Origin: Lingula anatina
Taxonomy: Eukaryota > Brachiopoda > Lingulata > Lingulida > Lingulidae
Length of the DNA: 64,000 nt
Direction: 5' to 3'
Assembly (NCBI RefSeq): GCF_001039355.2
Contig: NW_019773770.1
Coordinates: 610,067 to 674,066 of the forward strand
Position 1 is the stretch's first letter; the number at the start of each line of letters is the position of its first letter. Below are positions 34,159 to 45,300 of this stretch, piece by piece. A model generated the notes under the pieces. That model ran no database searches and was not told the origin of the DNA. It was given only the letters and a program-made list of their open reading frames with translations. A program made the position numbers and the translations under genes.

Positions 34159-36550
34159 CATGTACATGAGAGTATCTCACATTCTGTCGGTATCAGTGCA
34201 CATACAGTGGTATTCTCAAATTTACTGTGCACTAAAATCAGAACAAACAGTCTGTAAAATTGGATTGTTGTGAGGTGTATCAGGATCAAACAAACAGTCA
34301 ATAAAAAGTTATAGTCAGAGTTTCATTGCAAGTCTGTATAAGATAATAAAGGCAAATGGCAGACACATAAAACTGCTTACTATTACATTAGTAAACATGA
34401 AAGGAAATTTAAGCAGTACAGACATAAAAATTGCGTGATGACACAGAATAGCTTTATATGTCCTGGTGACAAAAGTAGGTCAACTTCAAAGCTGCTGATA
34501 GCAAAGATGAAGTCTTCCTTCACTCAAATATGAGTCATCTTATACTGCAAATATTAAATTAGCCTCCAGTTTGATACTGTTGTTTATCATAAATTTAGCA
34601 GTAAAATTATCAATGTGTCAGCTTGGGAGACATTTGTGGGCTTATTCTTGCTGTGAAGTGAAATGACCTCAATCCCGGACAGAGAAATAATTTCAGTTAG
34701 GCTACACTTTTTTAATTTTATGGATGACATCCTGCGCGCGCACCGATTTTCGTCCATTCTCCAAAAAAAAAAAGAAAATCCCCCCCAAACCGCTCCCCCC
34801 CTCCCCCCCCCCCCCCCCTTTCCCCATTATAGCTTCCCGTTCACAGTATACTTTCTAATGGTATTGGTGTTATGGCTCGGCTTAGCAAAAGAACCATGTT
34901 TAATACAAACTCAAAAACACTGAAGTTTTGACACCCATTATACTTGCTATCTCTTTATTTGCATCGTTTTCTGTTCTTCTGATTTTCATGCAATAAACAT
35001 TTTGGGTAGACACAAGTCGGTGTTATTCTGAAAGTAAATGTGGGATTAAAGACAAGAANNNNNNNNNNNNNNNNNNNNNNNNNNNNNNNNNNNNNNNNNN
35101 NNNNNNNNNNNAAAACAGCAGTTATAGCTATTATTCTGATATCTGAACTTATCTTTAGACCACGTGACCTCCATTGATGTCTATACTCTGTTAAAACCTC
35201 TTAAGAGATTTTAACAAAAAACCAAACTTTTTAGAAAAAAACCAGGGACTAACTTTGAATGTAAAGATGGATTCATTTACCATTGGTAAGTATGGGAAAA
35301 TTGTTGTTTACTCCAGGAAAATTCATTTTTTGGCCGAAATGAAGAGTTATTATTGCTTTAATTTTCTGAGAGTACAAATTAAGACACGCTGTTTATTTGA
35401 TATTTGTTTTAATGGATGCTGTACCAACAGAATGCATGAAATAACCTTAAATAGATTCGGTAATATGCAGCATATATATTCATGACTTTTTACCTTTCTA
35501 CGAAATAGGCCCTATTCACAAAGCTTTAATATTTTGAGAGCATGGATAAAGACATGTTGTTAGTTTGATACGTGTTTCTGTGGTAAATAAGTGTTTCCAG
35601 CTGTGTACTGAAAACATAACTTTTCTTAAGCAGTTTTTTTTTTTTTTGGACTGTTTTTTTTTTCGCCCGCTCGCACCGACTTTGGGGTCCCCAGAGGATG
35701 TCATCCATAAAAATAAAAAAGTGTGGCCTTAAGGAATAGTTTTTTTTTTAAATTTTTTGGTCATTTTTTTTTTTCACACATCTCCTGTTTTATCAACAGG
35801 TATGCAGCGCGTTGAGGTCATTTGTTCGGAATGCGGCGCACATTTGGGCCACGTGTTTACTGACGGACCAGAGCCGACAGGATTACGATACTGTATTAAC
35901 TCTGCAGCGTTAGATTTCGTGAAGACTGAGGACAAAGAGAACCATGTGAAAGTGAAGTCAGAACTTTGAATGAGATAGACATTCTTAGAATTTGATTTAT
36001 TTGAGGTTGAAAAACAAGGAAAATCATGTGACAATCAATGTGTTCAGTCTGAGGCAATCATGTAAAAGGAATGTAGTTTGAGAATTTACATATATAGGAA
36101 AAAAACCCTCTAACTCATTAACTTGGAAGTATACCTTATCCAAATCTGTCAAGAAAATAAATAAAATTATGTAAAGAGCCTATTTCATGCTGTGCCTGTA
36201 TACTTCAATTTTTGCTGTAACAAGTGAAATTCTCCCAACTTTATTATTAGATTGACTGAGAAATTTAAAAAAAAATTATTACACAGAAATGTGTCGATAG
36301 ATTGTAATTCTGTCAACAGTTATGGATGTGGTATGGCTTATATGGGTGATTTAAGGAGAAAAGTGTTGAGATTTCTTAGAAATTTGATATGCAGAAATCG
36401 ACCACACTTTATGAGGTTTATATACAGTTCTGTAAAAAGATTTGAAAAGGCCAGTTGTAAGGAAAATTGTGACATCTTTTACAAGGAAAAACCGTCCAAA
36501 AGTTTCCTAAGTTGCAAAGTAAAATGTAAATTATTTTGTAAAAGAAAAGA

Positions 36551-36582
<32 letters not shown>

Positions 36583-36791
36583 AAGTAATAGTCAAGCTAA
36601 ACAACAGCTAGCTGCAGAGATATTAAAAGATAATTAAAAGCCAGTGTGGATTCCCAAGAATGAAAATAAACCACTTCCCTGGTTTCTTATACAACTAAAA
36701 TAAAGTTGACATGCCAAGACACAAACAAAATTAATCCCTCATATTGCCAAAAAATAACTTCATCTTCTTCAAATTTTTACTCATAAATTTT

Positions 36792-36827
<36 letters not shown>

Positions 36828-38009
36828 CATTTTTGCCTGTAAATTAATCTATTTTTAAAAAATATATTTATGTAAAACCATCCCTAGAGCTCTTTTATCC
36901 ATGTGTTACTCAGTCTTCCTGCCTGTTAATTGTAATATATTTAACAAAAGGTGTTATTTTTTGTCCTGGTGGTGAGGGATGCCATGTGCTATTGGTAGAC
37001 AAGAATGCAAAGGATGTCATGAGTTTCTGCCTTTTACTTTTTTTTAAAGAATTATATAGATATATGCCATGATGGTGTAATTTGTAAGTACTTTTTGTGA
37101 AGGAATATAGAGCATGTGTATCTTTGTGATATTTGGAGTAGGAATGGGTGAGTTTTTTATGTGTGCTAGTTTTGTATTTTGACTTTTTGTTTTAGCTTTA
37201 TGAGTTTGATTAGTTTCAATCATCAGTTTTAATTTCTGTCTTAATGATGGTGACTCAGAAATAATAATAATAACAATGTTAAAGGGATAATAACTCTTCG
37301 TTTTGGCCAAAAAATGAATTTTCCTGGAGTGAACAACAATTTTCCCATACTTACCAATGGTTAATGAATCCATTTTTATATTCAAAGTTAGTTCCTGGTT
37401 TTTTTCTAAAAATTTTTTTTTTTTGTTATAATCTCTTAAGAGATTATAACAGAGTATAGCCATCAATGGAGGTTATGTGATTTAAAGACAAGCTCAGATA
37501 TCAAAATAATAGCTATAACTGACGTTTTTGTGGTACAGCACAATATATTATATTTCTATGAGTTGTTCACAATGTTTTTATTGTGAAATATAGATCTCAT
37601 AAGAAGAGTTACTATCCCTTTAACTAGTAATACAAACCTGAGACAATTTTGTTTTATTACTATTTCGAAAAGTCAAGTTCATTAGGTTGAAGACTTGATT
37701 TGACTATCAATTTTTTCTCAACTTTTTTAGTATATATTAGAAATAGTTAAACTTAAAGAACAAAATTTGAAAGTCAAGAATTTGAAATGCTTAGGAATCT
37801 GATAAAAAAACTAAATAAATACAATAATTGAACTAAATAAAAACTAAAATTTGCTGATATCAATTTCAGGTATGCACAGATTGGAAGTAAAATGTAAAAA
37901 ATGTAACGCACATCTCGGTCATCTCTTTGACGATGGTCCACTGCCAACAAAACTTCGTTACTGTGTGAACTCTGCTTCATTGGACTTCAAGAAGTGGACT
38001 ACTGTATGA
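32941..38009 (+). CDS. MSRB: Methionine-R-sulfoxide reductase B with two alternative last exons
   Basis: Common exons are 32941-33113 and 33564-33736. The last exon is either 35800-35969 (isoform A, 171 aa) or 37870-38009 (isoform B, 161 aa); both acceptors accept the same phase. MsrB reduces methionine-R-sulfoxide in proteins with thioredoxin as electron donor. Exon 2 holds the substrate block FSGKYVK, the first zinc pair CIVC, and [10 protein letters not shown]. Each last exon supplies the second zinc pair (CSEC or CKKC), AHLGH, and the catalytic Cys in RYCINS or RYCVNS. The enzyme is thus a Cys form, not a selenoprotein. The first 21 residues are basic and could target mitochondria. A second in-frame ATG at 33004 (MSCQDD) would give a shorter, probably cytosolic form. 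Confidence 0.92.
34120..34160. repeat. (TG)n microsatellite
   Basis: TG units followed by CG-containing variants, in the MsrB intron; the reading frames across it are artefacts. Confidence 0.9.
35059..35111. other. Assembly gap
   Basis: Fifty-three N bases, located where the 5' portion of a nested MITE should be. The corresponding sequence can be inferred to exist from the second copy at 37283-37619. Confidence 0.99.
35112..35357. mobile_element. TTAA-flanked MITE, copy 1 (5' end in the gap)
   Basis: Homologous in inverse orientation to 37283-37619 ('ttatagctattatt', 'gatatctga', 'cctccattgatg', 'ctctgtta', 'cttaccaatgg' on one strand). The right end GAAGAGTTATTATTGCT is followed by TTAA. 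Confidence 0.75.
35800..35969 (+). CDS. MSRB: MsrB alternative last exon A
   Basis: The acceptor TATCAACAG is followed by [20 protein letters not shown], later [11 protein letters not shown], and a charged tail ending VKVKSEL. It carries the zinc pair, AHLGH and the catalytic Cys. It is more GC-rich than its surroundings. AATAAA at about 36156-36170 gives it a private poly(A) signal, so it works as an alternative terminal exon. About two thirds of the 40 core residues are shared with exon B. Confidence 0.9.
36154..36172 (+). terminator. Poly(A) signal for MsrB last exon A
   Basis: Overlapping AATAAA hexamers about 190 bp after the exon A stop codon. Confidence 0.6.
36552..36581. repeat. (AAAT)n microsatellite
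   Basis: Seven AAAT units. Confidence 0.95.
36792..36827. repeat. (TCTA)n microsatellite
   Basis: Nine TCTA units between the two MsrB last exons. Confidence 0.95.
37283..37619. mobile_element. TTAA-flanked MITE, copy 2 (complete, 337 bp)
   Basis: Terminal inverted repeats AGGGATAATAACTCTTC and, inverted, AGGGATAGTAACTCTTC (one mismatch in 17) with TTAA on both sides (37279-37282, 37620-37623). TTAA target sites suggest a piggyBac-like mover. Lies between MsrB last exons A and B, in inverse orientation to copy 1. Confidence 0.8.
37870..38009 (+). CDS. MSRB: MsrB alternative last exon B
   Basis: The acceptor CAATTTCAG is followed by [20 protein letters not shown] and later [11 protein letters not shown], ending KKWTTV and TGA. 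Same phase, same catalytic and zinc residues as exon A, but a shorter and less acidic tail. Confidence 0.9.
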
Positions 38010-39185
38010 CCTCTGGTTGACCCTTATGTGACCTTTTGGTGACCTTTTGATGACCTTGATTTTTGACCTTGTTCATCTGTTTGAAGACAGACTACAAGCA
38101 ACTGAGCATAAATCTTCGCATTGGACTTCAGGAATTGGGGGAAATGCAGTGGTCTTGTCTGTTTTTTATGTGGCTTTTGCTTGATTAAGATGTTTGAGGG
38201 TTTTTTCCCCTGTTGATTGGAAGATGGATCATGTACCAATTTGAATGCCATATTTGTTATTAGTATTTGAAAATTAATTCAGTTTGTTTTATCTAACTGC
38301 TTTAAAGAGCGCTGTTAAAACCAGCCCTAGAAGAAGTTGTGCCAATGTAAGGTACTTTTATATTTAAACAATGTATGTACTGCTTTTTATTTATTTAATT
38401 GTTATGCTTCTATTTTCTGCAGCTTGCTGTTCGATTAATGACTTATGTTGATCTCAGATTCAAGCAGCTGTGGAAATTTTAATCAAATTGTGGTGTCATT
38501 AATTAGTTACAAATAACTGGGTCTTTCATATTCATCTCTGAAATTTTAGTGTTTTCCTGTTCTTGTCTTTACATTATAGGTATTATTATGTCTTTTTGTT
38601 GAGTTTTGGCATTATACTGACAAATGAAAGGTATAGTTCAAACTTTTCTCAGTAAGTTTTGGATATGAATAACTTTGTAGATGAAGGGACTATTGATGAA
38701 ATTTTCAGGAAAATTAACTTTTAGCAACATAAGGGTTTGACATGCATTTTATGCCTTTAAAAATGAGATAAGAAACAGCATGGAAAACACCAAAAATCTT
38801 TTGCACATTGATTGTTTTAACCTAGCTAGTGATGTGAAAAGGCTAGAATTACACCTATTGTAAACGTCTATGGTTAAGCTAACAGACACTAGTTAAAACT
38901 TTAGACTGTTAAATTATGTAAAAACTCACCATTTGTTACTGTTGATATTTATCCTCAGGCTGTTTACTATGGTATTACTGCCCTCAATGTTTACAAGTTT
39001 TTTTAAATAACTCTGTGTATTGCATTATATTTTATTATGTGTCTAGTATTGCTGTTTAATTCAATACTGATTTTATAGAGTATTAAGTTTGTGTCAGTAT
39101 GCCCAGGATTCTTGCCATTGTAATTTTTCATTTTTTTTTTTGACGAAAAGTGATAGATGATAAGAGCTCACAAATATCCCCCCGC

Positions 39186-39188
<3 letters not shown>

Positions 39189-39226
<38 letters not shown>
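39189..39226. repeat. (CA)n microsatellite
   Basis: Nineteen CA units. Confidence 0.95.
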
Positions 39227-39229
<3 letters not shown>

Positions 39230-39246
39230 CTGGTAGGATGATGTTA

Positions 39247-39460
39247 GACTGCAATACCACAGATTTAGATTGATCCATCTGAATCGACCTAACTCCCTGG
39301 GGGTTCACGCTAAATTACTGTCAGCCGAGCGCGCACAGAAGTTAATTATCCCCTTATAGCTTTTAGTAGGCAGGACAGATATTTAAGCTGTTTAAGCTGA
39401 CAATAATCTAGTGAGACTCCCCATGGGGATAGATCGATCCAAAATCTGTGGGAATGCAGT
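39247..39460. repeat. Palindromic MITE-like family C, copy 4
   Basis: Ends 'gactgcaataccacagattt' and 'aaaatctgtgggaatgcagt' are inverted repeats. The interior matches copies 1 and 3 ('ctccctgggggttcacgcta', 'cagccgagcgcgcac'). Confidence 0.8.
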
Positions 39461-42030
39461 TTAACTCTAGTTATTTGGGAAAAAGTCTGCCTTGAATCTA
39501 GCAAGCTTTAGTATTATCATTTAAATTTAATTTGTAGTAACTACAAACAATGGAATTTACTTTTGACACAATTTAGTGAGGAATTGTCATATTTGTGTGT
39601 TAATATCACTTGACCTAATTATCAGGTGACCATTGAATCTCCGCCTATTGCCAGTTTATAAAACTACAGGGTTAGATATCAGTAGCCAGTAGGGACAGTT
39701 TATGGGATATCTGTTACTTTTATTTAAATCTTTGAAATGTATACTATCAGTGAGAGGAAGTAAGAGAGTGGGTTTTCTATGAAAGGAGAGATGCCAAAAT
39801 GATGCATTTTGAAAGTTCACTTGATCTCAGTTACTAGTGAAGACTGAAAAGATGTCTTTATTAGTCACCAAAGCAATTACATCAGTGTGAAATGAGATTG
39901 GTGATAACTAAAAATAAACCAGTGCTGACATTTCTTGAGGGGATGGGAGGGTTCAAAATGGCCATGGTCAGTTTCCACGGAATACACTTTCTCTTTTGAA
40001 AGATGCGCACAGGATGATGATATTTTAATTGGAATTTTTGCTCAAAAGCAACTGCACAACCAAAAAATTGAGACACTGATTGTATTGCATTTTTATACAG
40101 TACAATCTGAGTGGAGATTTGATTAGTATGGGTAAAAGTTTCTCAGTCTTACCAGTACAGTCCTCCAGTTATTTTGTTTTTTGATCCCAGTTTTCCAGAG
40201 TTTTTTTACCCCAGTTTTGAATGTCACTGGTAGAGTTCTCAGGTTGCTTACAATGAAACACTCTTTGTATGCCTTCAACAAAGAAAGAAAAAAAAAAACT
40301 ACACCAGACAGCAAATTGTTTGTGAATTTCTGGTAGAAATTAACAGAATGCGTGTAATGTGAATTAAGTGAAGTTGGCATTGCTATGGCTTTGTAATTGC
40401 TGGTTTTATAGACATGGCATAATTGATCAAAACTGAACAAACAAACAAATTGAAAAAAGATCCAATAGCTGAATATGCCACATATTGCACATGCTCTTGT
40501 TTAAAATATAGTACAAGTTTGAGTGATTTTTTGTAGTTTTCATTGTCATTTATCATAATACACTACACCAGTACACTTGCTGTGCATAGCTTCTTTAAAG
40601 TAAGTTTTTGCTCAAATACAGCATGTAAGTTCTGTAATACTTAATTTTACAAATGAAGTTGCATGATTTTAAGACTTTTATAATTCTTTTTGTAATGCTT
40701 ATTGTTAGTCTTTTGTAAGCTTTATGTGTTTTATTTCAGCAATGATCATGGTATTCAGTTACTAATCAAGTGAGAAGTACAGAAATAACAAGATTACTCA
40801 AATGAACTCGATATATTCAGGATTATGTCATTAACACTTTGCATGCTTCAAATTTTTATTTTCTTTTTTTCACTGTATTTGTCAATTATTTGCTTTGCAT
40901 GACTTTTTCACTAGTGACAATACCTATACCTTCCATGTTAACTGATTTCACAGTATGCCATCTTTTTACTTTTTTTTTTTCATTTTTACTGTAAAAGTTT
41001 ATATCTGTATACCTATCCTGTTGAACAGGATAATGTAGTTAAGTATGCTTAGAATTTGTGTGAGTGAAAAATTGTTGCTATTATTAGTCATAATGATGAC
41101 ATTCATGTATTTACAAATCCAGTAGGTAGATTTATTGATATCAGTACAGTGTTTGAGATTTTCATTATCTTTACTAAATGGTCATACCAGCAAAAAAAAA
41201 ACAAGATCAAAATATTAAAAGCAATAATGCGCTATGAGTGAATTAAAGTTCAATTTACTGTTAAGAAATTTTAACCTTAAAGAATAACCTTATGGCACAT
41301 GTGTAACCGTGTGCTAGCATTCAGGAATACGAAGGCAGTGACGAGCTCTGTATTTTATAATGTGATTGAGATAATGTGCAATAATTTAAATCAATGAAAA
41401 TGTGATAACGTTTTGTTAGTAGTGCACAATTTTCATCATGCTTTTTTTCTACATTAATTGAGCCAAGATGAGAGACTCTCAGCAGTAATGTTTTTTCAAT
41501 CCTTCTCTTAAAAAATTGCTTGGTCTCTAGCATTCCTAAATCGTGTTTTCTGTATACACTTGGCATACTTCACAAAAGTGACCATTGTATCCATCATACT
41601 ACTAGTAATATCCCTGTTCCAGGTACTAGTACACCAGGGTACATCATATTTATATTCATGAGCTTATTGTTTGTTGATTAACTTAAAGAAACTTGATGAC
41701 ATAGACGTGTAATGATCATAATTGAACAATTAATTGTATTTTAGTGCAGTGTTGTGAGGTGAATAAAAAGGTTGAATTAGTATTCATTCCTTTTAGTTTT
41801 ACTCCCTGTATATTCTTTGGAAGTTACAGTGTAATAAAGATTTTACCATATGCTCTCTTGGAATGACACCTTCATCTTGTTACACGTGCAAATAAAATGG
41901 CGAATTGCAGTTATATCACAATTTCAAAGGTTTTATTTTGTATCAAGAAACTTAGATGAATAAGAAAATGGCCGAACAAGTGCACTTTTCTCTCGGCCTC
42001 TCCCTCTCCTCCCCCCACCCTCCCCCACGC

Positions 42031-42033
42031 ACA

Positions 42034-42068
<35 letters not shown>
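42031..42068. repeat. (CT)n microsatellite in a polypyrimidine tract
   Basis: CT units at the end of an almost pure pyrimidine stretch starting near 41990, upstream of cyclin C. Confidence 0.95.
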
Positions 42069-42070
<2 letters not shown>

Positions 42071-42099
42071 GTTTTAACCTACACAGTCATTTCATCTAA

Positions 42100-42366
42100 C
42101 ATTAGCGGCCCCTTCATTTCCGTAACTGGCAATCGGACTTGGCCGAAAATGCGAAGATAAGGCGGGATTCCCCGACCCAATTTCACAACGAGACTGGGAT
42201 TCCCCGGAATCCCCTATATCCCGAATGCGCATGTCCCGCCTTCCGCCATTTGTAACGTAACAAAGTGATGGATTTCAGACCTCTCAATTTTACTAATAAT
42301 ATGTAACACAAACAGTAGAAATATCAGAACAGGTTAGGGTCTTTGTGACCAGTTATAGCGTCCACA
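42100..42366 (+). promoter_or_regulatory. GC-rich promoter of cyclin C with kappa-B-like sites
   Basis: A local GC-rich island ends at the cyclin C ATG. It contains GGGATTCCCC at 42164-42173 and again at 42196-42205, both perfect to the Rel/NF-kappa-B pattern GGGRNWYYCC. A third inverted near-match, GGAATCCCC at 42206-42214, is joined to the second site so that the pair forms a palindrome. CCGCCATTTG at about 42243 resembles a YY1 or initiator-type element. No TATA box is evident, as expected for a housekeeping gene. Confidence 0.5.
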
Positions 42367-45300
42367 ATGGCTGGGAATTTCTGGCAGAGTTCACATTAGT
42401 GAGTACTTGTGTATTTTTAATGTTAAAATTGTCACCAGATTTAGAATTTAGATCGACCCTTTTTACTATTTTAGGCACTCTTACAGTGCTTCACGTTTAG
42501 TTTAAATCCTAAGACGGTAGACTGCGTTCGATATGTATTTTCAAGACCTTGACATATGGTGATTCAATATGGAATTATAGTTTGGGTATGGACTACATCG
42601 GGATATGATATAGACGTTAAAATGTGTTCATTTGAGAAAAAAATTAATAGAATGGTGCATTACTGTAGATCTACATGTATGTGTCCATTCTAACAAGTAA
42701 GGCAAACACATTTCTAATTTGGATGTTACCCCCCCCCCTCCCCATGCTCACACAAACGCAGACACCACAATCTACCACCACCCTATAAGTCTTTTTTCTC
42801 CTTTTAAAGTTTTTTATTTTCTAAATTGAATTTTGTGGTTTCATTGGTCAATGATATAGGAAATTTGCTGTATTTACTGCTTCCTGCTTTATAAGTAAAT
42901 CAGTTTGGCAATTTATCTTTCAGTTTTCTGGTGTTTTTACAAGACAATGAAATGATTTGATGAGAGTCATGGTTCTTCTTCTTCTTATTATTATTATTCT
43001 AGTCAGCAGTGGATATTGGATAGGCAGGATCTGACCAGGGAGAGACAGATTGACCTGAAGGTGCTGACAGAAGAAGAGTATCAAAAGTTGATGATATTTT
43101 ATGCCAATTGTAAGAAGATATTTTTCAACATTTTGTTAGTAAAATTGTAGGATGTGAAGAATTGAATTTAATTTGGAGAACTGAAGATCATCAGTTTATT
43201 GCATTATTGATGACACTAAATCTGTTAATATTGTTTTTGCCATGAAACACTTTTTTTTTACAGAAAATGCAGATTTTTTCACTCACCAATTGTGACAGAA
43301 AAATAATGGCTGAAAATATTCAAATTTGTTGGATTTATCTGTAACAATACACACAGATGCTTTGGTGTTGTTAATCTGCATTTATGTATATTTATTATTA
43401 AACTGTTCACTGATTGATTGATATTTTTCAGTAATCCAGTCTTTAGGAGAACAGCTGAAAGTAAGACAGCAAGTGATCGCCACAGCTACCGTGTATTTTA
43501 AAAGATTTTATGCCAGGTACGTATGTTGTCAATACATTGTGTTTTAAATGCATACAATATGAATACCATTTTATCTTTTTAAGAAGAAAGAAAATCAACC
43601 ATTTTCATTTTATCACCCCATCCAAACCTATCTAATTTTGTACATAAGTCTACATCTCCATAATGAAAGCAGCTCACATGAATGAAAAACGTAGAACTCA
43701 AAGTAGGTTTTCTATAAAATTGTAATTAAAAGCAGAACTGTTCACTCTTCTTCTTACCTAAGTAGCAATGTGGTCATTTTGCTTCAACCTCATGGTGTTA
43801 AATCTTTGCTTAAAATTACTGGCCCAGTTCAAAATCGAAAGGAGCAAATAATTCCCGTTTTTTACTTTAAATTGGACATTGTTTAATTATTTATTTCAGA
43901 AATTCCCTGCGCTGTATAGACCCACTCCTCATGGCGCCTACCTGTATATTTTTGGCTTCCAAAGTTGAGGTTTGTCTTTGAATTTCAACCAAGATTCGAG
44001 AACAATTATAATTGTAATTATTACAATAGTTCCTTCAAATAGTTTCTTTTACTACCAGCTACAATCAGAGTTATTCCCAATTCAATATTCTGCTTTCTCA
44101 CAAGAGAAGTTCTTCAAAGAATACTGGTGATATTGTAGACTGTACTGTAGATGACGTGTTCCTCCCTGATGTATGTGGGATGTGGCTCGAGAAACACAGA
44201 CATAATTTGATATGTCGCCGTCTTCAGCTGTTGTTTTGAAGAAACTGTTGTAATATCTAACTGTGTATAATAACATTTTAAACTGGAGCTTGGGTTTATT
44301 TTCCGTCACAATAATCTGTAAACTATACTCTTTGAGATGTAATATAGATGCTGAGATGTAACATAATCATAATGGATTGGTAAAACTACAACCATTGCTA
44401 AGTTCATAACCAGCTTGTTGTGCTGTGTTTTTATTATAAGAGACACCAAATTTATAAATCCAACCTGATAATGAAAACATTGTATGATGATTGCTTTCCC
44501 TTTGCCATTTTAGGAATTTGGAGTAATTTCAAACAGCAGGCTAATATCCACATTCCAGACAGTTTGTGAGTATCATTTATTTATTTATTTATTTATTTAT
44601 TTATTTGTAAAAGGTAATATATATTACAGAATTTCAGAGTAACATTTTACTGGGTCTGGTTCAGTTTTTCTGGTATTTGGCATAGTGATAAGGTCCTAGG
44701 CTGATGATGGAAATGTTTCAAAAGATTTTTAAACCTGTCCAGATTTTGTCACATATGGAGACTATACAATTAACCATTTGTTATCAATATTTCCTTTATA
44801 AAGATATGAATTTCTATTTCAGTGAAGACCAAGTTCCAACATGCTTTTCAACAAGAGTTCCCATATAGAGTGAACCATGTCCATGAATGTGAATTTTTCC
44901 TTCTTGAAATGATGGTAATACTTTGTTTACAGTGCAATAATTTCTGAATAAGTTCAAAGGGAGCCATCATATGAATATATATTTGCTTTGTTACACTAAC
45001 CTCTTAGTTTTAAATCAGATAATTAAAAAAAAAAATTACACTATGTATGGCAATATACTTGATAAATACAAGAAGAAGTATCATGATATAATTTAAAAAT
45101 TGCTTCCAGTAAGTAATTATTACCTCTGCCAAAAAAGGTTATGCTGTTAGCTTTTCTGTTTGCATTTTTATTAGAAGACAAGCTATAACATTTTCAAAAC
45201 ACTTTGATAAAAATTTCTCCCTTTTAGAAACAAATGATTTCAGTGAGTTCTAACTGAATCCAGGTATCCTAATATTGTTTGAAATTATAATTTACATTTT

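Larger units (their letters stand above)
34700..35728. mobile_element. Non-autonomous DNA transposon, PIF/Harbinger-like by ends
   Basis: Terminal inverted repeats GGCTACACTTTTTT and, inverted, GGCCACACTTTTTT continue through TTTTATGGATGACATCCT. They are flanked by TTA on both sides (34697-34699 and 35729-35731). A 3-bp TTA target duplication with GGC ends is typical of PIF/Harbinger. No transposase frame is present. The element lies in the MsrB intron, about 70 bp before last exon A. A smaller MITE (ending at 35357) and the N gap are nested within it. Confidence 0.65.
38010..42050. other. MsrB exon B 3' UTR candidate and intergenic space
   Basis: AATAAA occurs near 41762 and 41832, just before the GC-richer cyclin C promoter. 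If used, the 3' UTR would be nearly 4 kb; closer sites may exist. Contains a CA microsatellite (39189-39226) and MITE family C copy 4. No exon is seen; the short frames at 39882-41566 have no support. Confidence 0.45.

Noticed and set aside
33873-34301. Overlapping frames on both strands around 34.0-34.3 kb
   Set aside because: They arise from the TG microsatellite (repeated VCVC or HTHT). They lie inside the MsrB intron and have no domain.
34663-34923. Plus-strand frame with a proline-rich stretch
   Set aside because: The prolines come from a poly-C run inside a transposon; no coding support.
35774-36034. Minus-strand frame over MsrB last exon A
   Set aside because: Antisense shadow of a conserved exon; no domain and no independent promoter.
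37044-37466. 140-codon minus-strand frame
   Set aside because: It covers the MITE copy and AT-rich intron; its sequence ([19 protein letters not shown]) recurs only because the same MITE is present at 35.2 kb.
32941-38009. MsrB as a selenoprotein
   Set aside because: The catalytic codon is TGT (Cys) in both last exons, so no Sec recoding is required; no SECIS element was sought further.
44082-44309. Minus-strand frame in a cyclin C intron
   Set aside because: No domain, no splice context, and base composition of intron.
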